Below, in pieces: positions 1 through 11,700 of a stretch of DNA of 64,000 nt. Positions within the stretch are counted from its first letter, which is position 1, and each line of letters begins with the position of its first letter. Position numbers and translations under genes: made by a program. Where the stretch lies: positions 30,333-94,332 of the forward strand of contig RQOL01000272.1 in NCBI GenBank assembly GCA_013076295.1, given 5' to 3'. Under the pieces are notes generated by a model, which was not told the DNA's origin, did no database searches, and saw only the letters and a program-made list of their open reading frames with translations. Origin of the DNA: Sanderia malayensis (taxonomy: Eukaryota > Cnidaria > Scyphozoa > Semaeostomeae > Pelagiidae).

Positions 1-152
1 ATTTTCAAATATATTTCAAATGTACTGTATTAGTAACAATATAATAATGTATCCTAAGATCGTGCAGACAAGGGCATTTCCGTATTTTTGCACATTGATT
101 CTCCTAGCTTTCTTTCCAATTTTATTGCAATATATTTCACTTATTATTACAG

Positions 153-1709
153 AGGAAGATGACATGGATGTTGGCAATGCCAGAGAGGAAGGAGAACGAA
201 TGCTGGCCGCATTGAACCCTGAACAGCGAGCCATATACACGGGAATCACTGATGCTATCAACGCGCAATCCGAACAGAACTGTCACTTTGTTGACGGGCC
301 GGCTGGAACCGGCAAAACTTTCCTTTACAACACGTTGGTTCACAATCTGCAAGCCAATGGACATAAAGTTCAGTGCATGGCGTGGTCAGGAATTGCTGCA
401 ACACTGCTCATAAATGGTAGAACTTCACATTCTACCTTTCAAATTCCTATACCACTTCAAGCTGAATCAACGTGTAATGTCAAGAGACAGAGCAGGAGAG
501 CACAGGTATTGCGCGAAACTACCCTATTCATATGGGATGAAGCTTCCATGATTCCCGCACTTGCATTACAAGCAGTTGACCGACTGCTTCGAGACATTAC
601 ACATGTCGACAGACCATTTGGTGGCAAGTTCATGCTACTTGGTGGTGACTTCAGACAGGTTCTACCTGTCGTCACGAAAGCAGGAAGGGAAAGAATTGTA
701 GCAGAGACTCTAAAATCACACCAGATCATTGATCTATGGACAAAGTTTCAGCAGCATCGTTTACACACCAACATGAGAGCCGTTCAAGATGATTCATACC
801 GTGAATTCTCAGAATGGCTTCTCAGACTTGGCAACAAGCAAGAAGCACACGATGCACTGGACAACGTAATTCTGCCACAACAGATATGCACTTCGTCTAA
901 AGAAGACATGCTGAACTTCATTTTTCCCAGGCCGAACACACCAGATTCACACCTAATGATGGATCCTGTAACAATGTCTGAACGCTGTTGTCTGACTCCG
1001 AAGAATGACTTATCACATCAAGTGAACGACTTAATTCTGGACAGACTTCAAACAGCCGAAAGAACTTATTACAGCACAGACAGTGTTGTCACAGACGATC
1101 CAGATGAGGAAGAGGCCTACCCCATTGAATTTCTCAACCAACTCACTCCCAATGGAATGCCGTTGCACAGACTTAAACTCAAGGTAGGAAGAGTACAATC
1201 TTTCATCCTATTAACATTAAATTATTATGTGCAAAGGTAGTGCACCATAAAATATGCGTCAATAATCACAGTAATATTCATTGCATTAGGTTGGTGCAAC
1301 GATCATTCTTCTGCGGAATCTCAATCCAAAGAAAGGTCTTTGCAACGGAACAAGACTCATAGTTCGGCATCTCCGACGTCACGTGATCACGGCAGAGATC
1401 ATTACCCAGGAGCACAGAGGACAACGGGTCATGATTCCCAAGATCACAGTCTCCACTCAGGACACGGAAATGCCGTTCAAAATGAAACGCCGACAGTTTC
1501 CAGTCAGACTTGCATACTGCTTGACAATCAACAAGGCACAGGGGCAATCCCTGAGGTATGTTGGTTTGTACTTACCTGAGCCCGTGTTCACACATGGTCA
1601 GTTATATGTGGCCATGTCAAGAGCAACATCATTTAACGGGCTCAAAGTATTCCTCCCAGAGGAAACACACAGGAAAACAAAGAACATTGTTTTCCAAGAA
1701 GTCCTGTAA
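153..1709 (+). CDS. Helitron Rep-helicase, C-terminal helicase exons (copy A, intact)
   Basis: Two exons, 153-1183 and 1290-1709, separated by a 106-bp GT-AG intron of phase 0 (donor at 1184, acceptor AG at 1288-1289). The first exon enters in phase 1, giving AG to complete a Glu codon. It encodes a Pif1/RecD-type superfamily 1 helicase. Walker A reads GPAGTGKT, Walker B reads FIWDEAS, and motif III lies in LLGGDFRQVLP. The second exon carries LLRNLNPKKGLCNGTRL, then INKAQGQSL and the final THGQLYVAMSRA motif, which are standard for Helitron helicases. In this family the helicase unwinds DNA during rolling-circle transposition in the nucleus. Both exons are open to a TAA at 1707-1709, making this the only undamaged helicase in the window. 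Upstream Rep exons lie outside it. A continuous reading through the donor adds false residues after Lys 1183 and stops in the intron. Confidence 0.95.
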
Positions 1710-1809
1710 AGGCTTCATCCTAGAGCGACCATCTGCACAGTTGCTCTACAGAGGGCTGCCTACCAAAACGCACATACACACATTCAAGGGTACGGGTATT
1801 GTGTGTCAA

Positions 1810-1896
1810 CGCAGATCACGTTGCACATAAGTGTGATGTACAGCCGTTACTGGCACCCTTCTAGAATGAATTCATTCTAGATAACACTGATCTGCG
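1810..1896 (+). other. Nested inverted repeat about 100 bp past the helicase stop (copy A)
   Basis: A perfect 22-bp palindrome at 1860-1881 has arms TCTAGAATG and CATTCTAGA around AATT. It sits inside an outer pair of arms, CGCAGATCA (1810-1818) and TGATCTGCG (1888-1896). A further 8-bp hairpin, CTGGACAT with ATGTCCAG, follows near 1906-1935. The same palindrome occurs in copy D at 58863-58884 and in copy B at 12513-12534, where the arms are kept and the centre is CACT. It may be a 3' UTR structure, or the relic of an older element end now buried by the long tail. The structure is seen directly; the function is inference. Confidence 0.6.
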
Positions 1897-4750
1897 GAGA
1901 CCAACTGGACATTACACCATTCACATGTCCAGGGGTGACTGCACCACACACAGCAGTCAGCACAGTCCTGAATCCTGCGTAGCGCCCGATTATTAAGAGT
2001 TATGCGTTGCCATTTTCTCCGATATTGCCTATGGGAAAGTGGATTTCCTTACTCTGTGAAAACTGCAAGTTGTCCCTTAAGGATAGTTACTTTTTGCAAA
2101 ACATCGCACTATCAATAACATCCCCCCTCTCCTTTTAATACATGAAAACTTGATCTAAAATCTATAGGGTCCCCTTTAGTGTTTACTGTTATATACTTCC
2201 AAATTTCAATTGCACTTTTCACCAACAAGGAAAACTCGAACAAAGGTTACTCCTTGACGCTGGTGTTCGAGCTTTTAACGAATGTAACCGGCAATCTTAT
2301 TCTTTTTTTTGCTATGTACAAACGTAATCCTCAAAACAAACGACCGCGGTTATTGAAAGAATACATTCACGCCGTGGCAGAGATGTATGCTTGCTGAGAG
2401 TGAAGTGCTATTGAAGAATCCAAATTGAGGTACTGTCATTTTCCTAAAGACGTCGCTTAACCAATCAATTTTGCAACTTGAACTACGGATTGTATGTATC
2501 AATTTTTATGGATATTGACAATTCACCAATTTTAATAGTAGACTATACCATGACTCAACCTTTTGCATTCGTACTTCGCATACAATACAAATATCTATCC
2601 ACGTCCTTTCAAAACATGTTTTTTGTACTGTATTCTATATCTTTCAGATCTTCCGCATTAATAATAAGGTTTTTGAATTAGCGATTTATATTTTCAATAG
2701 AAGATTGCCAGGACTGTAATTTTATCTATCGTTACAGTTTCAATATTCATATATTTGTGTATTTGTCCCATATAAATCTCCATTCAATAATATCATAACA
2801 AAATTTATTGACTTCGTTTTTAATTAGATGCATTTCTGCTAACATCATTGAAATGAGGCGAGACTTCTGTCTCTCATTTCAAACGCCTTTGTGCTATCTA
2901 TGTATGATTTTCATCTATGTTATGTCTCATCATCGCACTATTGTTGCCTCTCGGGTCTAAGTTTTTGTCTGCCAACAAATGGCATCCAGTTGGATTTTGT
3001 TGCTGAACTCAATGAAATTATACCTCATAAAGCCTTCCTAGCTCAAAGGAAACAACTACCTTGCTGTTCACCAAAGGTAATAAGGTTCATTTTCAGTTTG
3101 GACAATCAAACAATGGACATTTACATATATGCGAATTTGATACTGAAATGAGGGAAAATAAAGCTTATGTATAGGTACCCTTATTGACTTAAAGGAGACA
3201 ACTAGGCTGCTATGAATCAGACGTCAACAATCTATATTTTCACGTTCATCCCTTTGAATTTGATATGTTAAGTGGAAATTGCTTACCTTGGGCCATTTCT
3301 ATTCAAGTCACAGTTTACATATAGTTCGTTAGGCAAGAATTCTGGAAATTCTCCAATGTTTTTTCAGTAATTTGTTTTCAGAGGAAATGTACATTGCTCT
3401 ACCAACATCTTCCTAAGTTCAAGCCCTGGGGAAAATCCACACTTTATTTACTTACCACCTTCCTCATTGCACATGCATTGCATATCTCTTTTGTCTACCA
3501 CAATCATTAATGCTCTTTTCCTATTTTTTGAACAGATTCATTCAGTCAAGGCAATGGAAAATTCAATCAATGCCTCAAAATGTTCTCTTCAAATTATTTC
3601 CAAGTCAGGTATAACATTCAAGGCTTGATGCTCTCTGTTCCATATGAATAGATAAATCAATTAATGCACCTTGCTTGAAAAGCAGACTGAATAAATAAAG
3701 GCTGAATAATATTTCTACATTGACTACCACTAAATGTTTTCTTAACGGATCACTTGCAGTATTCTAAACCTGTAGGTACTTAATTCTTCCACATTGTCAC
3801 TTAATAATGTTCCTTATCAGGCAGATGTGTTCTCAGAACCTCAGTATGCCAGGTACAGATTGCAATGATTTCACAACCATTACACCACAGCATTTTCAAA
3901 TTTAGTGGGAAGCATACATTGTATCAATCACTGATAGAATCCTCCGTTACATTGGACAAAACAAGCTAAGATGGCTCTTACCACACAAGCAAACATTATT
4001 AATGCATTTTAATAATCTATATGTGCATAAATATGTCTTTCTTATCTTACTTGAATATTGAGAGCCTTGCATGATAAGTTTCCCATTGTAGATATCTTTT
4101 AACCAGAACCTCATAGTGTATGGTGTCTCCTCATTCATTCACTGTGGAAGTGCTTGACAAAGTATTTCTCTTCTTTTTTAATCAACAACATTCTAATTGT
4201 ATATATCATTGACACTTGCTTATGTTTTCAGTATGTACACACTGTATTACATGAACTGTACTACCATCTTACATGTGTCTTATATCATAAGAGCTTTCCC
4301 ATACAATTAACATGCAAGCACAGAAACTTATTGAATCCTCAGAGCAATTACAACATAATGGCAACTCGAAGTTACAAACTTTTTTATAAGGAACCTACAT
4401 GTATAAGGTAGAAAACTTAAGGAACGTTTACTACTAGAGCCCAAATCACTAAGCTATCTTTTCATTTTGAGTATATTAATATTTCCGCATAATTTAAAAT
4501 TAGGAAGCCGGTTCCATTGATTTCAGTACTTTTACATTATTTGAAGCTTCTTCATGTGTTAACCTCTTATCCTTTCACATAGCAAAACGATCAATTTGAA
4601 TGCTTTTCTTGCGTCTCTCTATTATGTCCACCAAATGCCAAACTTAAAATTAAAGACCTTTTACAACTACAAAGTGGTCAAAGGATCTCAAAATAACGAA
4701 TTTAACAACTAGGCCCTCAGCTAGGTTCCTTATAAAAAAAAGTGTATTCT
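1897..4750 (+). other. Helitron tail, first half (copy A): conserved AT-rich DNA with degenerate exon-like pieces
   Basis: No intact gene is visible. The stretch is colinear with B (about 12550-15270) and D (about 58850-55930). A short open stretch at 2179-2397 is not kept in frame in B. Exon-like pieces occur near 2850-3070 and 3080-3150, and a splice-bounded piece lies at 3536-3608. All show single-base indels between copies, so they look like remnants of a carried gene. Around 2840-3560 the sequence resembles 6880-7830 in the same tail, indicating an internal duplication. Confidence 0.6.
3536..3608 (+). pseudogene. Candidate 75-nt exon of a decayed tail gene (copy A)
   Basis: A segment between a polypyrimidine-AG and a GT matches B 14349-14423 and D 57009-57083. 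In B and D it is 75 nt and open, encoding a peptide containing RQWKIQSMVQNVLFKLFP. Copy A has lost two bases (73 nt), breaking the frame. The phase and flanking exons are not established and I recognise no family. It could be a remnant of a captured gene, or chance. Confidence 0.3.
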
Positions 4751-4921
4751 CATCACAATTGTAATTTGTAATATTAATATTCATCGCATAATTCCAAGTT
4801 TTGTTGCTCTTTAAAACTACAATCACAATAAAATCAATGCAGCACCACGTAATGTCCTGGAGCGAATACTATTATCATCAGATTTTCACGGGAATTTCGG
4901 CGTCCTAGCAACAACAATAGC

Positions 4922-4930
4922 GGCGCGAAA
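4922..4930 (+). promoter_or_regulatory. E2F-like site, candidate promoter of the tail gene (copy A)
   Basis: GGCGCGAAA followed by TTTAAAAT lies upstream of the tail gene. It is conserved at 15447-15455 in B and, on the minus strand, at 55732-55740 in D. A very similar string occurs at 19350-19364, upstream of the Rep-helicase gene in copy C. Two GT-AG bounded untranslated exons can be drawn between it and the start codon: one ending at 5012, then 5167-5206, then the coding exon from 5432. Promoter function is inferred from position and conservation only. Confidence 0.4.
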
Positions 4931-5438
4931 TTTAAAATTCGTCTTGCGTCATAGAGGACTTAGCGTGCGTAAAAATTTTTTTCAACTCACCACGAGAAAA
5001 ACAGCAATTTACGTAAGTACATGTATTTTTAATGTTGCTTTTACTTTCACATGAAAATACAGGCTATTTATAACTAAACAGCTTTAAAAAAGCTGAAAGT
5101 GCTATATTTTATGTCACAATTGCCATTGCAGTGAATATTATACAATAACAATTTTATCCTTTACAGGTTCACTTCAAATAGATAGTTTTTCCCTACTACT
5201 GATACTGTAAGTTCATGTATTTATTTCTGTGTTTTCTGCCTGTCTTTAGTCTCTTCCCTTCATTGTAAGAAAGATAATTATTATTGATTTTCTGCAAAAA
5301 ATAGTGTCATATTAATACATTAAAAGTATATATTAGGTTACATTAAGAGAACCCTACAGGCAAATTCAAACAACTAATACCCTATTAACTCACCTTTCAT
5401 TGACTGACAATGACAATATATTTATTTATAGTGTTAAC

Positions 5439-6073
5439 ATGGATAGTGACAATGAATTTGCCATTGAAAATGAGCTTGACAATGCACTTCTGGGTGATAT
5501 TCCCAACAATGTGCAAAATGAGCCCACACTCATTCATTGTGGTGAGGAAACAGAGGTGCAATTGAAATTACCTTCATCTTTATATTGATAAATTTAATAA
5601 ATGCTGTGAATACAAGGTTATCCAACTGCTTTACAAGCACAAACACAATTGTATCATATCTTTTAACAACATTGAGTCACTCTTCTAAATTCATCCTATT
5701 GGTCGTAGCTCTTCAACTTCAAAGATGTATCCACACTGAAGAAAGAATGTGGCAACAAATTTAACACAATTAAAAGAACTACCAAGTTCAATTTTGTGAG
5801 CCTTGAAGGGAGGCACCTCTCTAAAAATGAATTAGCGTGAGTTGCAATGCTAAATACCCACCTCATCCGTTCGTAAAACATATCGCTCACTTTAAAATCT
5901 TTCTGAAACAATGTATTCTTTCCTACAGCACATCTAAGGAAATAAGAATAAAAATTCTTAACAAAAACAGATTCAAAAAAATAAAAAAGAAAACAAAAAA
6001 AATAAACAAAAAAATGAAGAAAAAACAAGGTGCATGTGGGCAGACGTGCCAACCGAAGAAATTTTATGTTTAA
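5439..6073 (+). CDS. Unrecognised Helitron accessory protein, three exons (copy A)
   Basis: The model is ATG 5439 to 5555, then 5709-5836, then 5929-6073 (TAA), joined by GT-AG introns. The coding lengths 117, 128 and 145 nt sum to 390, giving 129 aa. Residues 1-39 are acidic, and the second exon carries the conserved core with LKKECGNKF, TKFNFVS and EGRHL. The C-terminus is very lysine-rich (residues about 85-120). Equivalent models in B (138 aa) and D (99 aa) also stay open. The middle exon is exactly 128 nt in all three, and length changes in the first exon are multiples of three, which supports real coding. A basic tail suggests nucleic-acid binding, but no family is recognised. It lies on the same strand as the Rep-helicase, 3.7 kb downstream, and probably has its own promoter near 4922. 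Confidence 0.65.
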
Positions 6074-7183
6074 TTAGGGGCAGAGACACAAGGTAAATGT
6101 AACTGTAATTGTAATTGTGTTAATGTTTGTCTTTTGTTCGTTTTCTTCCACTGTTATTTGTTTGTTTTGTTTAATTGTTAAAACGTGTACAAGGGTACAT
6201 TTGCATACCAATTAATAATAATAAAATTGCGAAAATAATAACAAGACTATTACCTTTGAAAAACCATGCATTTCGCCAAAAGTACCTTTAAACTCTTCTT
6301 TAACATCCTGTGACACAAACCGTAACAATTTGCAAGAAATGTACTTCAAAAACCCGTCTTTATGAATGAATTAGATGGCCTTTCGCATGCGTCATGGGCT
6401 CCTTTATTTCAATACTTACCAAAAGAAGAGCAGTTAACAATTCCCTTCTTTGACATCGCACCACACAAATTATGCACTACCTAAAATTCACGAATAATAG
6501 ATGTAATAAAACGTAAGAAGCAAACAATCTTATCTCATTTTCCAATGCAGACAATGTATCTCAACTCTAGCATCCGTTCTTCTTAAATGTGGCCTACTCT
6601 CAAGGGATTTTATGAAATACTATATTTCCTCAAGTCTTATACGCTGGGAAAATGAATCAAAACCTTCACAAAAACCCTACAGATTCATTTTAAAGATGTA
6701 ACTTAAAAGATCGCAATGATATAAAACGATGTGCAAAACCTACTTACCATCGCCAGTGACCCAGTGCAAGAGCAGAAAAGACGAAAGGAAGGACGCAATG
6801 CCAGCATGTTCTTTGTTGAGTTCAGTCTTCTCTTCTCTTCTTTCATGGGTTGGGTCTGGGCTGGGTTAATTGTTAGCCAATCAAGCTCAATCAGATAATC
6901 ACGTCCAAACGAGGCTGCATAACAATAGAATTTGCTGTATGATTTTGATTTATGCTATGTTTCGTCAACGTAGCAATTTATCATGCTGGTCGTGGTGGTC
7001 CTGTCCAAATATTCGTTTCCCAAATCTTGGATCGAAACGGAACTTAATGCTGAAATAAGAGAAAGTAAAGCTGAGAGAAACATTCATTTCGCCGCAGCTC
7101 AGGAGTAAGTAGCCTTTATTTTTTAGTTTCACCCCATTCAAGTTCCCATATAATTGCTTAGGCCAATTGCATTTCACTCATTG
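6074..7183 (+). other. Helitron tail after the accessory gene (copy A)
   Basis: AT-rich sequence colinear with D (about 54710-53500) and deleted from B. No intact gene is visible. A continuous reading at about 6980-7106 gives a peptide ending in SKAERNIHFAAAQE that resembles the exon-like piece at 3100-3150 of the same tail. The equivalent in D is interrupted by a hairpin insertion at 53680-53712 and by a stop. Confidence 0.5.
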
Positions 7184-7604
7184 CCGGTATGGAAAGTACG
7201 GCAGTTTTCGCCGAGATCTCGGGTGTGCAGCCTAAAATCCCAAGTGTGCAAGTGTGCAATGCAACAAATATGTACTTCAAGTGTGCAATATGAATTTTAT
7301 ATACTCATATCCTAGGTTGGCAAGTTTGTATTTGTTCCCAGTAACTCGCAAATTTAGGATGGAAACTTGCACTTGAAAGTAAAAGTAGGCCCACTCCACT
7401 CGCAAGTGTAAAAATTTTTCGCGCTTCGCGCGATGGTGCAGATTTCCCTTCCCCTCATGGCAAATTACTGAAACATTGGTCTCAGGAGGTGTGAAGCTAC
7501 CAAGGCCACGCCCTTATGTTTTGGACACACCCAATTTATCAAGTGTGCAGTGACAATTTACAAAAAAAATCTCGGGTGTGAACCTGCCATACTTTCCATA
7601 CTGG
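7184..7604 (+). mobile_element. 421-bp MITE with 21-bp TIRs and 8-bp target duplication
   Basis: The left end, CCGGTATGGAAAGTACGG, matches the inverted right end, which reads CTTTCCATACTGG at 7592-7604. The full TIR is 21 bp with two mismatches. It is flanked by the direct repeat ACTCATTG (7076+100=7176-7183... i.e. the eight bases ending at 7183, and 7605-7612). Copy D at about 53486-53510 has the same flank without the insert, giving an empty site. The inside has several CAAGTGTGCA-type repeats, two direct copies of ATCTCGGGTGTG, and a CGCG-CTT-CGCG hairpin near 7420-7432. It has no coding capacity. An 8-bp duplication fits hAT or P superfamilies, but assignment to either is uncertain. The strand is arbitrary. 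Confidence 0.85.
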
Positions 7605-8480
7605 ACTCATTGTTTGTTAACATATAGTTTCTTGAGGCCAAAATTGACAACTCCGCTTATGTTTCATGGCTTTTTATATTTAATAATTTGGGAAAGAGTG
7701 TTTAATGCTGTACCCAAATGTTTCAGTGGCTTTGATTTTGTTAAAATATTTTCGTTGACGGTTCTTTTCATTTTGTGGCTGCCTTTCTTTGCCTTACCAG
7801 CCAAGCCCAATACTCTTATGAAACTCCTTTCCCCATGCAATTCCCATCCCATTGATGATGATTATGAAGTATTTTTGCATTCGTTATCCACGGTGTCTGG
7901 TGCTTATCCTTATGTTCTATATGATTGAAACTAACGTAAAACCAATCCCACCCGTGGAAATCTTTTGCCGTGTTGCAAGAGTCACACTTAATTTTTGCTG
8001 TCAGGGCTTTTAATATATTCTTAATACTACGTTACAATACAGTGAAAAAAGTCACAATTGTTATTCCAGTTAAACAAAATCGCTAATTATGAAAGAGCAA
8101 TTTTCCCTAACAACATATTTAACTCCCAGCGGCTATCTTATCCAAATATAATTCTTTATTACCCTTGATAGTACTAAACCAACATGTTACATAGAATATA
8201 ATTTGTCTCTTTCACTTTGTAGATCTACTCATGTACATCATTGTACAAATGCAAGTATTGGAGACTTCATACCTATTGCTTTATCAAAATTCAATGCATC
8301 ACTGTCATCTTATCATGGAAAACAAAATCATACCTCTGTAAGTCAACATTAATATAAATTCTGGATCCTCATCATAGATGGTCCTTTACTGTTTATATAC
8401 AAAGGACCACAGGCAAGTGTCCATGGAGGCACTCAACTAATAGCAGGCTAATTGTTGTTCAATCGTACAATCGTGACAAT
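7605..8480 (+). other. Helitron tail, last part before the terminus (copy A)
   Basis: AT-rich and colinear with D 53500-52300. D has about 200 bp extra near 52960-53170. Readings such as 7578-7928 are not maintained in D. The 7680-7840 stretch resembles 14030-14130 of copy B's tail, part of the internal tail duplication. I see no supported gene. Confidence 0.5.
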
Positions 8481-8489
8481 AGATAGACA

Positions 8490-8627
8490 GGGGAGCGAGG
8501 GCGAACCAAACCACTGTACGTGGGGTCGGAAGAGGCATGAGCGTTAGCGAATGCAGCGCACGAAGTGCGCCAACCACATTAAACTTTTGTTGCTTGGGGG
8601 GCTCCGGGAAGCGAGCGTATGCGAGCG
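8490..8627 (+). other. Helitron right terminal sequence, cut by the gap (copy A)
   Basis: GC-rich terminal block shared with B (16768-16933) and D (52159-52320). It includes the stem GCGCAC-GAA-GTGCGC at about 8555-8570 and the start of the CCGGGAAGCGAGCG terminal hairpin. The gap begins inside this hairpin, so the CTAG end seen in B and D is not visible here. Confidence 0.75.
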
Positions 8628-8727
8628 NNNNNNNNNNNNNNNNNNNNNNNNNNNNNNNNNNNNNNNNNNNNNNNNNNNNNNNNNNNNNNNNNNNNNNNNN
8701 NNNNNNNNNNNNNNNNNNNNNNNNNNN
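8628..8727. other. Assembly gap (100 N)
   Basis: Exactly 100 N, the usual placeholder for a gap of unknown size. It separates the terminus of copy A from the middle of exon 4 of copy B. The missing DNA should include the first three exons and 5' end of B, at least 3 kb if B is a normal copy. Adjacency of A and B is therefore only scaffold-level. Confidence 0.95.
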
Positions 8728-11700
8728 TGCCTCATCATCTTGGGAGAATGACCAGGACATGTATTCACTGTGAAGCGAAGTACTTCCGAGAGGAACTCAA
8801 CTCCAGAAGGCAATACAACAAATGTTGTATGGGAGGATTAATAACTCTTGATCCCATTCAACCACCCCCAGCAAATGTGATGCATTTGTACACTGGAACT
8901 ACTGATGAATCTAAATATTTTCTCAAAAATTTCCGTAGATACAATTCACTAATGGCAATGGCATCCGGGACAGCTAACGTTGTAAGACACGCTAATGCAG
9001 GACCACCAGTCATCACCATACATGGAAAAGCATACCACATGACAGGTAAATATAACATCCGTCTCTTATTTCTTATATTATGCTACATTTTCATATAATA
9101 GCTTCACGTGATGAAACGGATGCTAACAGAACGCTCACGTCCTTTCCCACCCAATCTACAATGGATTAACTCTACTATATCCTTGCCTTGATATTAATGG
9201 TTGTCGAATCGAAAATCAAGGCGCTTTATGATGCTTTTATAACAAAGCACTTGCTGCATTGAAAATTACAGTTGACATAACGAATTTCAATTTACAATGT
9301 TTCCTTGCATTCAACAGGGGTAACTGAAACCGACAGGTCCAGAAAATATGCAGAATTATATATTATGGACACTCAACAAGCACTGCAAGAACGCCAGAAC
9401 ACAGCCAGAGAACAAAACTTGGACTTAGACATGGTAGCGCTGCTGCAAAACGAATTGATGGCAGTAAATCGCTTTGCTCAACACTTTAAAACAATAGGAG
9501 AAGTACTGGAAGAGCAAAGGCAGCAAGCTATTGCCAATGATCAGCCACTTCCCACGTTCAAGACGATTATTACCGGTCGCCCAGAACAAGATCGAAGATA
9601 TGACAATCCTACTGCCAGAGAAATTGCAGCAGTCTACACTACACGCAATGGCGGTGCTCCTAATCCAGAGGACAGAGAGCTTCAAATTCGAACAAGGCGT
9701 GGTAATCTTATGACGATTAATGCCTTAGATCCCGTTGCGGATCCTCTAACCTATCCATTATTGTTCTTTCAGGGTGATCGGGGTTACAGCTTGGACCTTC
9801 AACGTCTACCTGCACGTCGAGGACAAGACCAGGAAAATCCTGATCGTAACCACCGTGTCAGACTCACAATTGCCGAATATTATTCGTACCGAATACAAGT
9901 CAGAAATCAACTGTCTACCATCCACAGGGCAACACTTCTCTTTCAACAATATTTGGTGGACGCATACACCAAAATAGAAGGAAACAAGCTCAACTGGATT
10001 TTGCACAATCAACGGCAATTACGTGCTGACAGTTATCGAGGCCTGATGGATCACCTGAACAGAAGGGCTGAAATCGAAAATCAAATGGCCAGGGCAAACA
10101 ATCCCAACGAACCCCTTCATATTGATGTCGGTCGTGTTGTCATACTTCCCTCATCTTTTTCAGGCAGTCAACGAAATATGTACCAGAACTTTCAAGATGC
10201 AATGACCATCGTAAGAAAGTATGGCAAGCCTGACATCTTCCTAACCATGACGGCCAATCCCAAATGGAAGGAGATTTCAGAGAACATTCTACCACACCAG
10301 AAGGCAAATGACCGGCCTGACATCGTCACACGAGTATTTCAACTCAAACTACAAGAACTACTGGAAGATATCCTTCACAAGCACATTCTGGGACACACTA
10401 TTGCACATGTATATGTCATCGAATTTCAGAAGAGAGGACTACCACACGCTCACATGATTCTGTTCCTGTCTGAGGCTGATAGACCGCGAACACCTGAAGA
10501 GGTAACATCTATAGCAATAATTTATTATAGAGTAGAAGATAGATTTATTATCGATTTATTATTCAGTATGAAATATTATCATCAGTTGTATTGCTTAGTA
10601 AAAACGCAATCCATTTCATGTCTAGAACTTACATGTTCCATTTTCCTTCGAAACCTACAGGTAGATCGACTTATATCAGCTGAAATTCCGGACCCACAGG
10701 ATGCAAGATATCACAAGTTAGTACTGAAGCACATGACACATGGTCCATGCGGTGATATCAACCCCGGATGTGTTTGCATGGAGAATAACAAATGCAAGAA
10801 ACGATTTCCGAAAGATCGCACTGCCGAAACACAAGTCAATGCGAATGGTTATCCCCTCTACAGACGACGCTGTCGTCACCCAGTCAATCTAGAAGATCGA
10901 CTTCTAGATGATACATGGGTTGTGCCACATAATCGCCAACTTCTACTCAAGTATCAGTGTCACATTAATCTGGAAATATGTAGCACTGTGAAGTCCGTGA
11001 AATATATTTTCAAATATATTCATAAAGGACAAGACATGGCACACGTGGAAATTCTTCAAGGACAGCAGCAACAAGTACCTCAAGATATTGAGCACGATGA
11101 AGTACGCCAATACATCAACGCCCGGTATATTGGACCTCATGAAGCTGTTCATAGAATATTCCAATTTTCCATGCACGAGAAAAGTCACACTATCAAACGT
11201 CTGCATGTTCATCTACCTGATCAGCAGACCGTATACTTTCAGGATAATGGTAGGGTCGAACAATTACAAAACATCAATGAAAAAACCACACTGACGTCTT
11301 GGTTTGAATTGAATGCACAAGACCCAGCTGCACGCCAATATCTCTATCACGAGATTCCTGAACACTATGTTTTCAACGACCGCACCAAAACATGGAAAGC
11401 AAGACAGCGGAGAACAATGCCTGTTATAGGCAGAATATATCAAGTTCACCCACGACCATGTGAGCAAAGATTCGCACTGAGACTATTGCTTCTCCATAAA
11501 CGAGGTGCCACGTCGTTTGAAGATCTTCGCACGATAGAAGGAAACCTATGCAATTCCTTCAAAGACGCTGCTTTAGCACTAGGTCTGTTGGAAGATGATG
11601 CTGAAATCATACGCTGTTTGGAGGAGGCAGTTATTTTTAACATGCCAATACAACTGAGACAGTTGTTTGCAACAATACTCCTTTTTCAAACACCTTCTGA

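Larger units (their letters stand above)
1..8627 (+). mobile_element. Helitron copy A, 3' part (helicase end plus long tail), runs into a gap
   Basis: Plus-strand copy of the large Helitron. The window opens in the intron before the helicase exon. The helicase ends at 1709 and is followed by about 6.9 kb of tail that is colinear with copy B (12484-16933) and, inverted, with copy D (59033-52159). The tail holds a second small gene (5439-6073) and a MITE (7184-7604). The last bases before the gap, 8461-8627, match the GC-rich terminal sequence of B and D, so the element end lies in or just past the gap. Membership is clear from the colinear copies. The exact 3' end of this copy is not visible. 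Confidence 0.9.

Noticed and set aside
2179..2397. 72-codon reading in tail A, also seen in D
   Set aside because: Copy B shifts frame in the T-run and D shifts near the end; no splice or family support.
8437..9098. Readings spanning the N run at 8628-8727
   Set aside because: They join unrelated sequence through a gap of unknown size.
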